7,589 bases of DNA from an uncultured Anaerococcus sp. (GTDB lineage: Bacteria > Bacillota > Clostridia > Tissierellales > Peptoniphilaceae). Of the stretch, positions 6,303 through 7,589 are shown one piece after another. Below the pieces are notes generated by a model, which did not search any database, was not told where the DNA came from, and worked only from the letters and a program-made list of their open reading frames with translations. The position numbers and the translations under genes are program-made. The stretch lies in assembly GCA_902465755.1 (NCBI GenBank), contig CABQOK010000058.1:1-7589 (forward strand), written 5' to 3'. Position 1 is the first letter of the stretch. The number at the start of each line of letters is the position of its first letter.

Positions 6303-7162
6303 AAATTGAACTAAAAAATGTTGATTACATCTATAATATTGGCCTTCCTTCAGAAGTCTACGCCCTTAAGGATATCAATCTAGAGATTAACTCTCACGAA
6401 ATTGTAGGCCTTATTGGCCAAACGGGATCTGGTAAGTCTACCCTGGTCCAACTTCTAAATGGCCTACTCATTCCTACTAATGGAGATTGCTTTATAGATG
6501 GAGTCAATTCAAAAGATAAGAAAAAAAGAAAAGATGCGAGATTTAAGGTAGGTTTAGTCTTCCAATATCCAGAAAACCAACTCTTTGAAGAGACCATAGC
6601 AAAAGACATTGCCTTCGGACCTAAGAATATGGGCCTAAGTGAAGAAGAAATCGATGGGCGTGTAAGGACTGCTATGGCAAAAGTCGGCCTAGACTATGAG
6701 ACCTACAAGGATAAATCACCTTTCGAGCTTTCTGGAGGCCAACAAAGAAGGGTCGCCGTTGCGGGAATTCTTTCTATGAATCCCAAGGTCCTCGTCCTAG
6801 ACGAACTTACAGCAGGCCTTGACCCAGTTGGTCGTGATGAGATATTTGAAGAGATCATCTCCCTCTATGAGGCCGATCCAGAGCTTTCTATTGTGCTTGT
6901 AAGTCACTCCATGGAGGATGTTGCAGAGTATGTAGATAGGGTAATCGTGATGAATAAGGGAGAAGTCTATTCAGATAAGTCAACCTACGATACCTTCACC
7001 CAGGCTGAGCTTAATAGTATTGGCCTTGACGTGCCACAGATAACTAAGTTTATGAGAGCTTACAAAAAGAAAAATCCACAAGTAAGAGATGATATCTACA
7101 CAGTAGACGATGCCATTTCTGAGCTTAAGAGAGTTCTAGGAGGAAAAGATGGCAAACATTAG
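6299..7162 (+). CDS. ecfA2: Energy-coupling factor transporter ATPase EcfA2
   Basis: Partner ATPase of EcfA1 in the ECF heterodimer. In 287 aa it has Walker A GQTGSGKST (40-48), the EcfA2-type Q-loop FQYPENQLFEETI (88-100, Gln89), DIAFGPKN (103-110), signature LSGGQQRR (144-151), Walker B VLVLDE (164-169, Glu169) and the switch His203 (VSHSMEDV). The block after Walker B reads DELTAGLDP where almost all ABC ATPases have DEPTAGLDP, a Pro-to-Leu change with the catalytic residues intact. The start codon lies in the ATGA overlap with ecfA1, so no separate SD is needed; the C-terminal end overlaps ecfT by 14 nt and carries the ecfT SD. Assignment as A2 rests on the QTGSGKST and YPENQLFE signatures and on the gene order A1-A2-T. 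Confidence 0.95.
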   Translation: MKIELKNVDYIYNIGLPSEVYALKDINLEINSHEIVGLIGQTGSGKSTLVQLLNGLLIPTNGDCFIDGVNSKDKKKRKDARFKVGLVFQYPENQLFEETIAKDIAFGPKNMGLSEEEIDGRVRTAMAKVGLDYETYKDKSPFELSGGQQRRVAVAGILSMNPKVLVLDELTAGLDPVGRDEIFEEIISLYEADPELSIVLVSHSMEDVAEYVDRVIVMNKGEVYSDKSTYDTFTQAELNSIGLDVPQITKFMRAYKKKNPQVRDDIYTVDDAISELKRVLGGKDGKH

Positions 7163-7589
7163 CATAGGACAATATCTTCCTTTCGATACCTTTATCCACA
7201 GGCTAGATCCTAGGGTAAAGATCGTGGGAGTATTTTTATATATAATAACAATATTTTTTGTAGATGACTTCTACGGCTATATACCCTTTGTGATTTTATT
7301 AATTGCTATGCTAGCAGTGGCAAAGATTCCAATAAAGAGCGTTCTTAAGTCACTTAAGCCTGTGATATTTATCATAATTATTACAGGGCTTATCAACCTA
7401 ATAACAACACCTGGAAGGACGATTTTTGAAATTGGCCCTGTCTCGGTAACAGAAGAAGGTATCTATAGGACAGGATTTACAGTTCTAAGACTAATCCTAA
7501 TAATCCTATCGACCTCAGTTCTAACCTATACTACAAGCCCAATGGAGCTAACTTATGGACTCGAAAAGCTCTTCTCACCCCTTAAGAAA
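7149..7589 (+). CDS. ecfT: Energy-coupling factor transporter transmembrane protein EcfT, N-terminal part (3' end outside window)
   Basis: EcfT is the membrane scaffold joining the EcfA1-EcfA2 ATPases to exchangeable S components. The first 147 codons are present of about 260-270 expected. The N-terminus MANISIGQYLPFDTFIHRLDPRVKI matches the family hallmark (GQY-P-x-S/T-x-I-H-x-LDPR-K). Hydrophobic segments at about residues 25-38, 44-59, 71-86 and 110-128 are consistent with the first membrane helices; the visible end (GLEKLFSPLKK) is the start of the cytoplasmic coupling region, so the Ala-Arg-Gly coupling motifs fall outside. AGGAGG (7138-7143) sits 5 nt before the ATG, within the end of ecfA2, with a 14-nt overlap. 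In many Firmicutes truA follows ecfT, which could be checked beyond the edge. Confidence 0.94.
   Translation, partial: MANISIGQYLPFDTFIHRLDPRVKIVGVFLYIITIFFVDDFYGYIPFVILLIAMLAVAKIPIKSVLKSLKPVIFIIIITGLINLITTPGRTIFEIGPVSVTEEGIYRTGFTVLRLILIILSTSVLTYTTSPMELTYGLEKLFSPLKK

Overview
The window comes from a low-G+C, A+T-rich Gram-positive anaerobe. AGA/AGG arginine codons are common, Shine-Dalgarno (SD) sequences are strong AGGAGG types, and a group II ECF transporter module sits beside a YkuD-type L,D-transpeptidase. Protein style and gene content suggest the anaerobic cocci of the Tissierellia/Peptoniphilaceae (Anaerococcus or Peptoniphilus type). This placement is an inference from style, not from a search.

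Region 1 (1-2324) is the end of a xanthine dehydrogenase operon. It holds the 3' part of the molybdopterin subunit (xdhA), the complete FAD subunit (xdhB) and the complete [2Fe-2S] subunit (xdhC). The genes are tightly packed, with a 10-nt gap and then an 11-nt overlap, and the operon closes with a clear intrinsic terminator at 2285-2324. Electrons would pass from the Mo site through the iron-sulfur clusters to FAD, in purine oxidation or salvage.

Region 2 (2325-2925) is about 600 bp without a protein gene. Its main content is a foldback element of about 200 bp (2403-2602), whose two arms are imperfect inverted repeats around a 10-bp perfect core stem. An exact 18-bp direct repeat flanks it (2385-2402 and 2603-2620). 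It looks like a small non-autonomous (MITE-like) insertion into a site that is itself nearly palindromic. The remainder is A+T-rich with small hairpins, and ends in an extended -10 promoter just before the next gene.

Region 3 (2926-7589) looks like one operon running off the right edge: a THUMP-domain RNA methyltransferase, a membrane-anchored L,D-transpeptidase, ecfA1, ecfA2 and the first 147 codons of ecfT. Gaps are 9 nt or less, and the ecf genes overlap (ATGA, then 14 nt). EcfA1, EcfA2 and EcfT form the shared energising module of vitamin/cofactor ECF transporters; substrate-binding S components must be encoded elsewhere.

The protein genes are ordinary and I see no new multi-gene system. 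The points most worth a second look are the foldback element with its unusually long direct repeats, an apparent AUU start codon on the L,D-transpeptidase, and a likely leaderless methyltransferase mRNA.
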